Positions 1 to 10,662 are shown, numbered from the stretch's first letter. The stretch is DNA of 42,632 nt from Stagnimonas sp. (GCA_030652575.1 JAUSQI010000089.1:1-42632); one strand, 5' to 3'. Notes: generated from the sequence alone by a model not told the origin. Made by a program: numbers and translations.

Positions 1-1970
<1,970 letters not shown>

Positions 1971-1972
1971 GC

Positions 1973-2821
1973 ATGAGCACTATCGGCCCCGGCAACCGAC
2001 CCGATGTGGAAGACATCGAGCTGGATGGCTTCGTGCGTGCCCTGCAGCAGCGGCACGGTTACGACTTCAGCGGCTATGCGCAGGCCTCGCTCAAGCGCCG
2101 CCTGCAATCGGTGGTGCACAGCGGCGGCTACCAGAACCTGAGCGAGCTCACCGGCCGCATGCTGCGCGACGATGCCCTGGTGCCCGAGATCGTCTCGGGC
2201 CTGTCGGTGCCGGTGTCGGACATGTTCCGCAACCCCAGCGTGTTCGCAGCACTGCGCGAAGAGGTGTTTCCGCTGCTTGCGTCCTACCCGCGTATCAATA
2301 TCTGGCAGGCGGGCTGCGCGCATGGTGAAGAGGTCTATTCGCTCGCCATCCTGCTGGAAGAAGCCGGTCTGTACGAGCGCTCGCAGATCTACGCCACCGA
2401 CTTCAGCGACGCTGCCCTGCTGCGCGCGCAGGAGGGCATCTTCCCCGCCAAGGAAGCGCACACGTATTCCGAAAACTATCTGGCCGCCGGCGGCCAGCGC
2501 ACGCTCGCCGACTACTACCACTCGCGTTACGAGCGCATCAAGCTCGACGAGCGGCTGAAGCGCAACATCCACTTCGCCAACCACAATCTGGCGGCCGACG
2601 GCGTGTTCTGCGAGGCGCATCTCATCCTCTGCCGCAACGTGCTGATCTATTTCAACAACGTGCTGCAGAACGAGGTGCTGGGGCTGTTTCGCGACAGTCT
2701 CGTGCGCGGCGGCTTCCTGTGCCTGGGCAACCGCGAGAGCCTCGACTTTGCTCCCGCCGCCAAGGCCTTTACGCCGATCAATGCCAAGGCGCGCGTCTAC
2801 CGGCTGGCCGCGCGTGCATGA
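1973..2821 (+). CDS. cheR: CheR-type protein-glutamate O-methyltransferase
   Basis: SAM-dependent methyltransferase of the CheR family, which methylates glutamates on chemoreceptors or receptor-like sensors. The helical CheR N-domain (HGYDFSGYAQASLKRRL, about residues 20-60) precedes the SAM-binding fold. Motif I reads AGCAHGEEVYSLA, and the late CRNVLIYFN signature is intact. The ATG at 1973 gives 282 aa, close to the usual 270-290; an open frame extends upstream but only inside the kinase gene. Its stop overlaps the cheB-like start (ATGA). No chemoreceptor, CheA or CheW is visible, so the upstream kinase or a distant receptor could be the substrate. That last point is inference. Confidence 0.92.
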   Translation: MSTIGPGNRPDVEDIELDGFVRALQQRHGYDFSGYAQASLKRRLQSVVHSGGYQNLSELTGRMLRDDALVPEIVSGLSVPVSDMFRNPSVFAALREEVFPLLASYPRINIWQAGCAHGEEVYSLAILLEEAGLYERSQIYATDFSDAALLRAQEGIFPAKEAHTYSENYLAAGGQRTLADYYHSRYERIKLDERLKRNIHFANHNLAADGVFCEAHLILCRNVLIYFNNVLQNEVLGLFRDSLVRGGFLCLGNRESLDFAPAAKAFTPINAKARVYRLAARA

Positions 2822-3387
2822 CGACCTACCGCGCCGTGGTGGTCGGCTGCTCGGCCGGTGGCGTGCACGCACTGACCACGCTGCTGGCCGGGCTGGCGCC
2901 GAAACTGCACGTGCCGCTGATCGTGGTCTGCCATACCGGCAGCGAGGACGTGGACATGCTGCGTGAAGTGCTGGCGTTGAAATCATCGTTGCCGGTGCAG
3001 GAGGCCCGCGAGCGCCATGTGCCGCAGCCCGGCACGGTATATCTGGCCCCGGCGGGCTATCACCTGCTGGTCGAATGCGACGGCTGTTTCGCCCTGTCGG
3101 TCGATGCGCGCGTCTGCTACAGCCGCCCCGCCATCGACGTGCTGTTCGAGTCCGCCGCCGCGCATTACGGCGCTCAGTTGATCGGCGTGGTGCTGACCGG
3201 TGCCAACGATGATGGCGCCCTGGGCCTCAAGGCCATCCGCGACCACAAGGGAATGGCCATCGTGCAATTGCCGGAGGATGCCGTCGCCTCCGCCATGCCC
3301 GAAGCCGCCCTGCGCGTTGCCGGCGCGGATCACGTTGTCGTACTCCCCGATATCGCGCCGCTCATCAACCACCTGTGCATGCCATGA
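2818..3387 (+). CDS. cheB: CheB-type methylesterase/deamidase, catalytic domain only
   Basis: Catalytic domain of CheB, which removes methyl groups added by CheR. The Ser motif (VGCSAGGVHAL, near residue 12), the His region (VCHTGSEDV) and the Asp loop (LTGANDDGALGLKAI) are all present. At 189 aa it lacks the N-terminal receiver domain of classical CheB (about 350 aa), so it cannot be switched on by its own phosphorylation. ATG 2818 overlaps the cheR stop by 4 nt, and its own stop overlaps the next ATG in the same way, which suggests translational coupling and fixed stoichiometry across the operon. Confidence 0.92.
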   Translation: MTTYRAVVVGCSAGGVHALTTLLAGLAPKLHVPLIVVCHTGSEDVDMLREVLALKSSLPVQEARERHVPQPGTVYLAPAGYHLLVECDGCFALSVDARVCYSRPAIDVLFESAAAHYGAQLIGVVLTGANDDGALGLKAIRDHKGMAIVQLPEDAVASAMPEAALRVAGADHVVVLPDIAPLINHLCMP

Positions 3388-4409
3388 CCAGCACCAAACA
3401 CGCGAAGGTTCTCGTCGTCGACGACACACCTGCCAACCTGCTGGTGATGCGCCGTCTGCTTGCCAAGACCGAGATCGAGCTGATCGAGGCCGCCAGCGGG
3501 CAGGATGCACTGGCCGCCTGCCTCGACCACGAATTCGCGCTGATCCTGCTCGACGTCAACATGCCGGAGATGGACGGCTTCGAGACCGCCTCGCTGATCG
3601 CGGAGGAAGACAACAACCGGCTGACGCCGATCATCTTCGTCACCGCCGCCTACAACGACGACATCAACCGCCTGAAGGGCTATCACTCCGGTGCGGTCGA
3701 CTACATCGCCAAGCCCATCAACGACCAGATCCTGCGCTCGAAAGTGCAGATCTTCCTGGAGCTGTGGAACGCCAAGCAGGATCTCAAGGTGCTGGCCCAC
3801 GACCTCAACGAACGCAATCTACAGCTGCAACATGAAGTCGCCGCGCGCGTGCGGACCGAAGCACTGGCGCTGCACCAGGCGCACCACGATGCACTCACCA
3901 ACCTGCCCAACCGCGTGCTGTTCCACGACCGGCTCGACACCGCCATCGAGCGCGCCAGCCGCAACGGCCAACCCTTTGCGCTGATGTATGTCGACATCGA
4001 CCACTTCAAGCCAGTCAACGATCTGCACGGCCACATCATCGGCGACATGCTGCTGCAACAGATCGCGCAGCGCCTGCACGATGGCGTGCGCCGCAGCGAT
4101 ACCGTGGCGCGGCTGGGCGGCGACGAGTTTGCGGTGATCCTCGAAGAAATCAGCCACCCCGACGAGGCCATGCGCATCGGTCAGTCGCTGTGTGGCTTGC
4201 TGGGCAGCATGTTCACGCTCGAAAAAGGCGACAGCAGCATCCAGGTGACGATCGGCGGCAGTGTGGGTATCGCCATCTATCCCGATCACGGTGAGTCGCA
4301 CGATGCCCTCATCACCGCAGCCGATGCGGCCATGTACATCGCCAAGCGCAGCGGCAAGAACCAGTGCTTGATGGCCATCGGCAGCCGTGTTGGCGACGTG
4401 GATTCATGA
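3384..4409 (+). CDS. Response regulator with GGDEF diguanylate cyclase domain
   Basis: Receiver domain (residues 5-120; VLVVDD, phospho-acceptor in ILLDVNMPEMDG, conserved Lys in IAKPI), then a short coiled linker and a GGDEF domain (about 165-335). The active site is canonical (RLGGDEFAVILEE), and an RxxD inhibitory site (RRSD) lies five residues before GGDEF. This predicts an active c-di-GMP synthase with product inhibition, similar in layout to WspR/PleD. It closes the four-gene operon begun by the hybrid kinase and is the likely output module. ATG 3384 overlaps the cheB stop; a GTG at 3375 is an alternative, less likely start. Confidence 0.94.
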   Translation: MTSTKHAKVLVVDDTPANLLVMRRLLAKTEIELIEAASGQDALAACLDHEFALILLDVNMPEMDGFETASLIAEEDNNRLTPIIFVTAAYNDDINRLKGYHSGAVDYIAKPINDQILRSKVQIFLELWNAKQDLKVLAHDLNERNLQLQHEVAARVRTEALALHQAHHDALTNLPNRVLFHDRLDTAIERASRNGQPFALMYVDIDHFKPVNDLHGHIIGDMLLQQIAQRLHDGVRRSDTVARLGGDEFAVILEEISHPDEAMRIGQSLCGLLGSMFTLEKGDSSIQVTIGGSVGIAIYPDHGESHDALITAADAAMYIAKRSGKNQCLMAIGSRVGDVDS

Positions 4410-4440
4410 ACTATTTGTGTGCGCTCAAGCGGTCAGGCCG

Positions 4441-5901
4441 ATGACCCCGTTGAACTGGACACCGGTAGACACCGGCTTACCGGATTCTCTTGCGCCTCGC
4501 ATCGAACCCACGTCGCTGCCGCAAACCCGGCTGCTGGCCTGGAGCGACGAAGCCGCCGCCTTGATCGGGCTCGACGCTGAGGATCGCAGCAATGCATCCC
4601 TGCTCGACACCTTGGCGGGGAACGCCGTGCCGCCCGGTGCACGACCCACCGCCACCGCTTACGGCGGTCATCAGTTTGGCCAGTGGGCCGGTCGCCTGGG
4701 CGATGGTCGCGCACTGACGCTGGGCCGCCTTGATGGCCCGCAAGGGTCATGGGATGTGCAACTCAAAGGTGCCGGCCCCACGCCGTATTCGCGCGGCGGT
4801 GACGGCCGCGCGGTGCTGCGCTCGTCGATCCGCGAATACCTGTGCAGCGAGGCCATGCACGCGCTGGGCATCCCCACCACCCGCGCGCTGGCCATCGTCG
4901 GCTCGCCGCAGAGCGTGCGCCGCGAGACGATGGAGACCACGGCCGTGGTCACCCGGCTCGCCCCCAGCTTTACCCGTTTCGGTCACTTTGAATGGCTGTC
5001 GCATCTCGATGACATCGAGGGCCTGCGCGGACTGGCGGTGCACGTCATCGCTAAGCACTTTCCCGATCTTGTCGGCAACACAACGGGCTGGCTCACCGAA
5101 GTGGTGCAGCGCACGGCGCGCCTTATGGCGCAGTGGCAATCGGTGGGCTTCTGCCACGGCGTGATGAACACCGACAACTTCAGCATCCTCGGTCTCACGC
5201 TCGACTACGGGCCTTATGGCTTCATCGACGGCTTCAACGCCAACCACATCTGCAACCACACCGACCAGGGCGGCCGCTACGCCTACGCCCGGCAGCCGCA
5301 GGTCGGCCAGTGGAACTGCGCGCAACTGCTCAATGCCTGCCTGCCCTTGCTGGATACGAATAGCGAAGCCGCCGTTGAAAAAGGCACGGCCATTCTCGAT
5401 GCCTACGGCCAGGCCTACGCCGCCGAGTCCGTGCGCCTGTGGCGCCTGAAGCTGGGCCTTGCCAGCGCACACGACGACGACCCCGCGCTCGTCAACCGCT
5501 GGCTGACTTTTCTGCATCGCAGCCATGCCGATTTCACGCTGTCGTTCCGTCGTCTGGCAACCGTCGATAGCCACTCGGAGGCACCCGATGCCGGCCGAGA
5601 CCACCACGTGGACCCCGCCGGTTACGACGTCTGGATCACCGACTACCGCGCCCGCCTGCGCGCAGAGCACTCGGATGAAGCAGCCCGCGCCATCGCGATG
5701 AATGCGGTGAACCCGCTCTACGTGCTGCGCAACCATCTTGCCCAGCAGGTGATTGCGCAGGCCGAAGCGGGCGCACCCGAAGGCATCGACGCACTGCGGC
5801 GTGTATTGACGCAGCCGTTCACCGAGCAGCCCGGCGCCGAGGTTTACGCCGCCGAGCCGCCGCCCGAACTGCGGCACATCGAGGTCAGCTGTTCGTCCTG
5901 A
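4441..5901 (+). CDS. selO: SelO/YdiU family protein adenylyltransferase
   Basis: Pseudokinase-fold enzyme that transfers AMP to protein Ser/Thr/Tyr residues (known for E. coli SelO). At 486 aa the length matches the bacterial family. Signature blocks include GGHQFGQWAGRLGDGRA, LKGAGPTPYSRGGDGRA, the catalytic-loop segment HGVMNTDNFSI and metal-binding DYGPYGF. The protein ends CSS: the Cys three residues from the C-terminus sits where human SELENOO carries selenocysteine. ATG 4441 is chosen because the frame upstream (GTG 4387) overlaps the GGDEF gene and codes for nothing family-like. The gene lies 31 bp downstream of the signalling operon and may be read through from it. It is linked to redox stress in other bacteria. 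Confidence 0.95.
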   Translation: MTPLNWTPVDTGLPDSLAPRIEPTSLPQTRLLAWSDEAAALIGLDAEDRSNASLLDTLAGNAVPPGARPTATAYGGHQFGQWAGRLGDGRALTLGRLDGPQGSWDVQLKGAGPTPYSRGGDGRAVLRSSIREYLCSEAMHALGIPTTRALAIVGSPQSVRRETMETTAVVTRLAPSFTRFGHFEWLSHLDDIEGLRGLAVHVIAKHFPDLVGNTTGWLTEVVQRTARLMAQWQSVGFCHGVMNTDNFSILGLTLDYGPYGFIDGFNANHICNHTDQGGRYAYARQPQVGQWNCAQLLNACLPLLDTNSEAAVEKGTAILDAYGQAYAAESVRLWRLKLGLASAHDDDPALVNRWLTFLHRSHADFTLSFRRLATVDSHSEAPDAGRDHHVDPAGYDVWITDYRARLRAEHSDEAARAIAMNAVNPLYVLRNHLAQQVIAQAEAGAPEGIDALRRVLTQPFTEQPGAEVYAAEPPPELRHIEVSCSS

Positions 5902-5904
5902 GAC

Positions 5905-6198
5905 TTACCGAAGTCCGCGCACGTAATGCGAACCCGTGGCAGTGAAAGCCCCGGTGGCGGTATGCGCCGCCGGGGTATTGGAGACCGGTTTGGGTGCCGG
6001 TGCGCCGCGCAGCATTGCCTCGTAACGGTGCGCAAGATCGGCGCATTCGGCATCGGCCGCGCGGGCGAGGCGAATCACTTCCTGCGCATAGGGTTCGTTC
6101 TGCAACAGCCACAACACGTCGATGACGCGCCCGCTGGAGCGTTTCAGCGCCGAGTAGAGGCGGGCTGCCAGTGCAAAGCGTTCGCTATCGCTGCTCAT
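5905..6198 (-). CDS. Small hypothetical protein downstream of amtB
   Basis: 97 aa, no signal peptide or membrane segment. The N-terminal two thirds look helical and charged (FALAARLYSALKRSSG, then VIDVLWLL and EVIRLARAADAECADLAHRYEAM). The last 30 residues are Ala/Pro/Thr rich and probably disordered. It starts 11 bp after the amtB stop on the same strand, so it is probably co-transcribed with the transporter. Its stop lies 3 bp from the convergent selO stop. I do not recognise the family. Reality as a gene rests on position, strand and the compact fit between neighbours. Confidence 0.7.
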   Translation of the reverse strand: MSSDSERFALAARLYSALKRSSGRVIDVLWLLQNEPYAQEVIRLARAADAECADLAHRYEAMLRGAPAPKPVSNTPAAHTATGAFTATGSHYVRGLR

Positions 6199-6209
6199 GG
6201 TCGGTCTCG

Positions 6210-7574
6210 CTATTCAACAGCCTCGCCGTGCTGGGTGATGTCGAGACCGACTTCCTCGTCATCGCGCGACACGCGCAAGCCAATGGTCAACTTCAGGGCA
6301 AGCAGGATCAGCAACGACACCAGCCCGCTGTAGAACAACACGATCAATGCGCCCAGGGCCTGCGTCAGCGCCTTGCCCGATGCCCCGCCGATATCCGGGT
6401 TGGCAAACACGCCGGTGAGCACCGCACCCGTGAGGCCGCCGATGCAGTGGATGCCGAACACATCCAGCGTGTCGTCGGCACCTATCGTCCACTTGAGACC
6501 GGTAGCACCCCAGTAGCAGAGCAGGCCCGCCGCCAAGCCGATGGCCAGCGCGCCCTTCACGTCGACGAACCCGGAAGCCGGCGTGATGGCCACCAGGCCC
6601 GCCACCGCACCCGAGCAGGCGCCGAGCAGACTGGCCGGCCGGCCGCGCAGGCGCTCCACTGCCATCCAGGTCAGCGAGGCCGTTGCCGCCGCCACCTGTG
6701 TGACCAGCATGGCCATGCCGGCGCGGCCATCCGCAGCCCCCGCAGAGCCGGCGTTGAAACCGAACCAACCCACCCAGAGCAGCGAGGCGCCCATCAAGGT
6801 GAACGCCAGGTTGTAGGGGATGAACGGCTCGCGCCCGTAGCCGCTGCGCGGCCCGACCATGTAGGCGCACACCAGCCCCGCCGCACCGGCGTTGATGTGC
6901 ACGACGGTGCCGCCGGCGAAGTCCAGCACGCCGAGCTTGGCGAGCCAGCCGGTGGGCTCCCACACCCAGTGGGCGACGGGTACGTAGACCAGCAGCGTCC
7001 ACAACAGGATGAACACCAGCATGGCGTTGAACTTGATGCGCTCGGCAAAGGCGCCCGTGATGAGCGCGGGCGTGATGATGGCGAACGTGAGCTGGAACAT
7101 GATGTAGACCGACTCGGGAATGGTCGGTGCGAGATGGCTGACGCTAAGCTCGCCAGTGCCCTTGATGTAGGTCAGGCCGTCCAGCAAGACGCGGTCGAAA
7201 CCGCCCAGAAACTGGGAGCCGGGCGTGAACGCCAGGCTGTAGCCGACCACCACCCAGAGCACCGTGACCAGTCCACAGATCGCGAAACTTTGCAGCGCGG
7301 TGGAGAGCACGTTCTTCTTGCGCACCATGCCGGCGTAGAACAGGGCGAGGCCGGGGATGGTCATCAGCAGCACCAGCGCGGTGGAAGTCAGCATCCAGGC
7401 GGTGTCACCGCTGCTGATCTTGTCGGCCGTCACCATGAACGGCGCGGCGGGCGCTTGGGCCAGCGCCAGTGCAGGAAGCGCACCGCACAACAAACACACG
7501 AATCTCACTACTGCACGCAAAGGCTCCGTCACTGGTTGCACTCGCTGGCTGGGGAAATACGCCGCCGACGTCAC
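6210..7574 (-). CDS. amtB: Ammonium transporter AmtB
   Basis: Amt/MEP/Rh channel with a cleavable signal (GALPALALAQ) and eleven predicted membrane spans. Key pieces are DFAGGTVVHINAG (conserved Asp and the first pore His) and VFGIHCIGG (second pore His). It conducts NH3/NH4+ across the inner membrane when nitrogen is scarce. The annotated start is a GTG at 7574, but a sigma-54-type promoter at 7598-7613 would place the transcript start near 7586, leaving only about 12 nt of leader. In-frame GTGs at 7541 or 7532 are therefore credible starts and still leave a full signal peptide. No glnK lies beside it in the window, unlike the usual glnK-amtB pair. Confidence 0.95.
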   Translation of the reverse strand: MTSAAYFPSQRVQPVTEPLRAVVRFVCLLCGALPALALAQAPAAPFMVTADKISSGDTAWMLTSTALVLLMTIPGLALFYAGMVRKKNVLSTALQSFAICGLVTVLWVVVGYSLAFTPGSQFLGGFDRVLLDGLTYIKGTGELSVSHLAPTIPESVYIMFQLTFAIITPALITGAFAERIKFNAMLVFILLWTLLVYVPVAHWVWEPTGWLAKLGVLDFAGGTVVHINAGAAGLVCAYMVGPRSGYGREPFIPYNLAFTLMGASLLWVGWFGFNAGSAGAADGRAGMAMLVTQVAAATASLTWMAVERLRGRPASLLGACSGAVAGLVAITPASGFVDVKGALAIGLAAGLLCYWGATGLKWTIGADDTLDVFGIHCIGGLTGAVLTGVFANPDIGGASGKALTQALGALIVLFYSGLVSLLILLALKLTIGLRVSRDDEEVGLDITQHGEAVE

Positions 7575-7597
7575 TGCCGACTAATGAACAGTACAAA

Positions 7598-7613
7598 GCA
7601 ACATGAGTGCCAA
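7598..7613 (-). promoter_or_regulatory. Sigma-54 (RpoN) -24/-12 promoter for amtB
   Basis: Read on the minus strand the site is TTGGCACTCATGTTGC. It has the invariant GG and GC separated by 10 bp, matching the RpoN consensus TGGCAC-N5-TTGC. It points at amtB, a classical NtrC/RpoN-controlled nitrogen gene. An NtrC enhancer was not identified. Confidence 0.8.
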
Positions 7614-7805
7614 AACAGGGCCCTTGCGAGTGGCGGTCAACGCGCTGCACGAAATTGCCATGCCGCCAACCGCATGCATCTTCGCTCACATGAGGCATTC
7701 ACCAAGGATTCAAACGTGTAGCCGAGGGTGTGTCACCAACAATCGCGCACTGGCTTACCGGAGCGAAGCGCAGGTTGTGGTGCAACCCACTTGGAGAATC
7801 CCGAT

Positions 7806-8234
7806 ATGAAAACTTTTTATCCCTTGGTCAGCGTGTTCGCATTAAGCCTCGCCCTGAGCGCCTGTAACAAGCCAGAGGCTCCCACCAAAACCGAAGCGGA
7901 CGTGATGCGCGCCACTGCCGAAGGTCAAGCCAAGGTCAATGAAGCGGCAGCCGAAGCCGTGACCGAGCACTTGGAAAACGCTGCCGATGCTGTGGAAGAC
8001 GGCAAGGCGCTGACGACGGCCGACAAGAAGGACGACGTCGACAACCTGCACACGGTTGACACCACTTTGGCCGATGCCAATTACAAGGTCGCCAAGGAAA
8101 AGTGTGACGCGCTGACCGGAGACGCCAAAAGTGGATGCCTGAAAAACGCCGATACCATTCACGAGATCGAACTGGGCAAAGCCAAGGCCGATCAGGAAGC
8201 CGCCAAGAAGGCACTTGCCGACGCGCCCAAGTAA
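7806..8234 (+). CDS. Small lipoprotein, helical and lysine/glutamate rich
   Basis: 142 aa with a short signal and a clear lipobox (LALSACNK, Cys near residue 19), so it is probably lipid-anchored. The mature part is rich in Ala, Lys, Glu and Asp and strongly helical. It has two cysteines (EKCDAL and SGCLKN, 14 residues apart) that could form a disulfide. The start at 7806 follows a ribosome site GGAG (7793-7796). It precedes a second lipoprotein gene by 42 bp on the same strand. Similar Ala/Lys-rich small lipoproteins occur widely, but I cannot name a function. Confidence 0.85.
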   Translation: MKTFYPLVSVFALSLALSACNKPEAPTKTEADVMRATAEGQAKVNEAAAEAVTEHLENAADAVEDGKALTTADKKDDVDNLHTVDTTLADANYKVAKEKCDALTGDAKSGCLKNADTIHEIELGKAKADQEAAKKALADAPK

Positions 8235-8276
8235 CGCGATCTACTGCGTGGCAAGGCCGACGCTGCGAGCTGAATC

Positions 8277-8831
8277 ATGACGACGAACATCGCTGTGCAC
8301 TCCTGCGTTGGCCTTCTATTCTTGGGACTTAGCGGCTGCGCAACAGCTTCACCTGACAGCGTCGAACGTGCCAAAAACGTCAACGAATCCATTCCGCTTC
8401 GGGTGAGTGACGCAGCGTCCGTATTTATCGTTGAAATGGTCGATGCGCGGCTGATGGACTACGAGCTGGGCAAGCTGGCTGCCGAACGAGGCAGCCAGCT
8501 TGGCATTCGCGCGTACGGTCAGCGGATGGTGCTCGACCAACCGCCGTTGCTCGAACAACTCAACCGGCTGGCCACCGCTTCACGCGTGACCGTCCCCGTG
8601 ATCATCGGCGCCGACAAGCGCGAGGACTACAAGGAATTGCTGACCTTGGAAAGCGAGTCATTCGACACCGCTTTCATCGCCTCCATGCGCAAGGCTCACC
8701 GTCGCGATGTCAGCAGGTTCAAACAGGCCATGCTGCTGCCCGACCCGGCTGTCGCTGCCTTTGCAGCCGCCAAGCTGCCGGTCATCGAGTCGCATCTGCA
8801 AGGCATCGAAAACATCGAACCTGCTCACTGA
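8277..8831 (+). CDS. DUF4142-like lipoprotein
   Basis: 184 aa with signal peptide and lipobox (GLSGCATA, Cys near residue 21). The body (about 45-180) is all-helical and resembles the DUF4142 ferritin-like fold: FIVEMVDARLMDYELGKLAAERG, split here as helix 1, is followed by RAYGQRMVLDQ, FDTAFIASMRKAHRRDV and a final PVIESHLQGIENI. The conserved ending H-L-x-x-x positions fit that family. Its role is unknown; members are often stress-induced envelope proteins. The stop overlaps the convergent phosphatase gene by 7 bp. Confidence 0.78.
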   Translation: MTTNIAVHSCVGLLFLGLSGCATASPDSVERAKNVNESIPLRVSDAASVFIVEMVDARLMDYELGKLAAERGSQLGIRAYGQRMVLDQPPLLEQLNRLATASRVTVPVIIGADKREDYKELLTLESESFDTAFIASMRKAHRRDVSRFKQAMLLPDPAVAAFAAAKLPVIESHLQGIENIEPAH

Positions 8832-8836
8832 GCAGG
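8820..8836. terminator. Inverted repeat across two convergent stop codons
   Basis: CCTGCTCACTGAGCAGG is a perfect palindrome (7-bp stem, 3-nt loop) that contains the stop codons of both the DUF4142-like gene and the PhoD-like gene. There is no U-tract on either side, so it is a weak terminator candidate or an RNA-stabilising hairpin for both messages. Confidence 0.4.
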
Positions 8837-10495
8837 TGCGGGCGCGGGCGCATTCTGACCTTGGGGGCTTTGCTCACTGCCCGTGATCAGCTTGTTGCTG
8901 CCAGTCTCGCTGACGAAGATCGCACCCAGCGATTCTTCGCTGCTCGCCTCGCCGACACGCGGCACAAACCAGAACTCGGACTGCACACGCGCCGGGGTGA
9001 AGTCGAGCAGCACATAGCCGTTGAGCGTGTTGTTGTAATACTTGAGATGCGGATTGGTCAGTCGCAGCAACTGCTCGGCATCGTTGGGCAGTGATTGCAG
9101 CAGCGCGGTGATCGAATCACCCACCGGCTCGTCACCGCGCGTGCTGGTGGACGTGACCACGAACTCCACCGCCAGCGATCCCGTGCCGCTCAATGCCTCG
9201 TAGGCGACCGGATTGTTGGGATCGGCCGTCACATCGAAGGCATAGGCCTCGTGCGCATCACCAGTCATCACCACGACGTTGTTCGTGCGGGCGATGGCAT
9301 CGAGGATGCGATCTCGCGCCGGTTCGTAGCCATCCCATTTGTCGTTGCTGAGGAACACGCTCAGCCCACTGGCACGCGGTGCGCCCACAAGCTTGAGCGG
9401 TGAGAAATACACCTGATTGCCCAGTACCCGCCAGCGGCTGGTGCTGCCATCGAGCTGGTCGATCAGCCACTGCTCCTGCGCAGTGCCCAGTATTTGCCGG
9501 GTGGCATCGGTGAAGGCCCCGTTTTGCATGTGCACGGGCACCGTGTCGCCAAACAATGTGTTGGGCGGCACCGGCTCGTCGCGGCCAACCTGCCGGGCAT
9601 CGACCATCAGCAGATCGACCAGATCGCCAAACACGAAACGACGGTAGATCACCGACAGATCGCCCGCATTCGGCGTGCGGATCGGCAACCACTCGTGCGC
9701 CGCCTTGAACGCATTGGCGCGGCGCACGGCGTAGTCGCCTTGCGTCGCCGGGTCATGCGCACCCGCGCCGCCGCGCCAGGCATTGTTGGCCACTTCATGG
9801 TCGTCCCACACCCAGATCATCGGGTGCTGACGGTGCAGTTCCTGAAGATCGGCATCGGTGTGCAGCGTGGCGTAGCGCAGGCGGTAGTCGTCCAGGGTCA
9901 CCGTCTCGCGCGCGGGGATTTGCGCTCGCACGCCGTCCTGAATCGCGTTCTCGTAGATGTAATCACCGAGGTGAACCACCGCCTGCAAGTCGCTGCGCTC
10001 GGCCACGCGCCGGTAGACATTGAACAAGCCGCGGGCGTAGTCGCTGCAGGTCACGAAGGCGAAGCGCAGATTGTCGACCGCACCCGTCGGCGCCGTGCGC
10101 GTGCGGCCAAGGGGCGAGCGCTGATCGCCGACGTTGAACTGGTAGTAATAGGCGCTGCCCGGCGAGAGTCCGCGCACATCCACCTTCACGGTGTAGTCGC
10201 TCGCCAGAGCAGCGGCAACGCTGCCCTCGCCCACCACATCCAGCAACTGCGGATCACGCGCGATGCGCCAACGCACGGGGATGGCGGCGAATGCCGGCGC
10301 ACTCGGCGTGACGCGCGTCCACAACATCACGGCATCGGTCAGCGGGTCGCCGCTGGCCACCCCGTGATCGAACAGGACTTTGGGCAGCTCTGAAACACCA
10401 CCCGGCGCCGCACTTTCACCACAGCCCGGCAGCAGGGGCATGAGGCTGGCAGCAGCAGCGGCCTTGAGAACATCGCGGCGGGAAATCGGCGGCAT
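8825..10495 (-). CDS. phoD: PhoD-like alkaline phosphatase/phosphodiesterase, Tat-exported
   Basis: 556 aa. The N-terminus has a twin-arginine signal (SRRDVLKAAAAA) followed by LLPGC, which could also be a lipobox, giving a Tat-dependent lipoprotein. A PhoD_N domain (about 35-135, fibronectin-like) precedes the metallophosphatase domain (about 145-520), with metal/catalytic segments FVTCSDYARG, HLGDYIYE, WVWDDHEVANN and VVMTGDAHEAYAF. The family cleaves phosphate mono- and diesters outside the cytoplasm using Fe/Ca. The start at 10495 is chosen because it puts the twin-Arg motif six residues in; an upstream ATG at 10618 would bury it. No Pho box was identified in the 167-bp divergent gap. Confidence 0.9.
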   Translation of the reverse strand: MPPISRRDVLKAAAAASLMPLLPGCGESAAPGGVSELPKVLFDHGVASGDPLTDAVMLWTRVTPSAPAFAAIPVRWRIARDPQLLDVVGEGSVAAALASDYTVKVDVRGLSPGSAYYYQFNVGDQRSPLGRTRTAPTGAVDNLRFAFVTCSDYARGLFNVYRRVAERSDLQAVVHLGDYIYENAIQDGVRAQIPARETVTLDDYRLRYATLHTDADLQELHRQHPMIWVWDDHEVANNAWRGGAGAHDPATQGDYAVRRANAFKAAHEWLPIRTPNAGDLSVIYRRFVFGDLVDLLMVDARQVGRDEPVPPNTLFGDTVPVHMQNGAFTDATRQILGTAQEQWLIDQLDGSTSRWRVLGNQVYFSPLKLVGAPRASGLSVFLSNDKWDGYEPARDRILDAIARTNNVVVMTGDAHEAYAFDVTADPNNPVAYEALSGTGSLAVEFVVTSTSTRGDEPVGDSITALLQSLPNDAEQLLRLTNPHLKYYNNTLNGYVLLDFTPARVQSEFWFVPRVGEASSEESLGAIFVSETGSNKLITGSEQSPQGQNAPAPAPAQ

Positions 10496-10662
10496 GGACA
10501 AAGATGACCGTGGGGCAATTGCACATGGTCCAGAGCCCGTATGGCGGTTGCATGACAATTTGAGGCGGAGTGTCGTCATCGCCTGGCAGATGGCGTCTTT
10601 AGGGATAAGCCTATTCACGGCAATCGACCCGTGCCGTCTTCACCCACTGCCCATACAACCTC

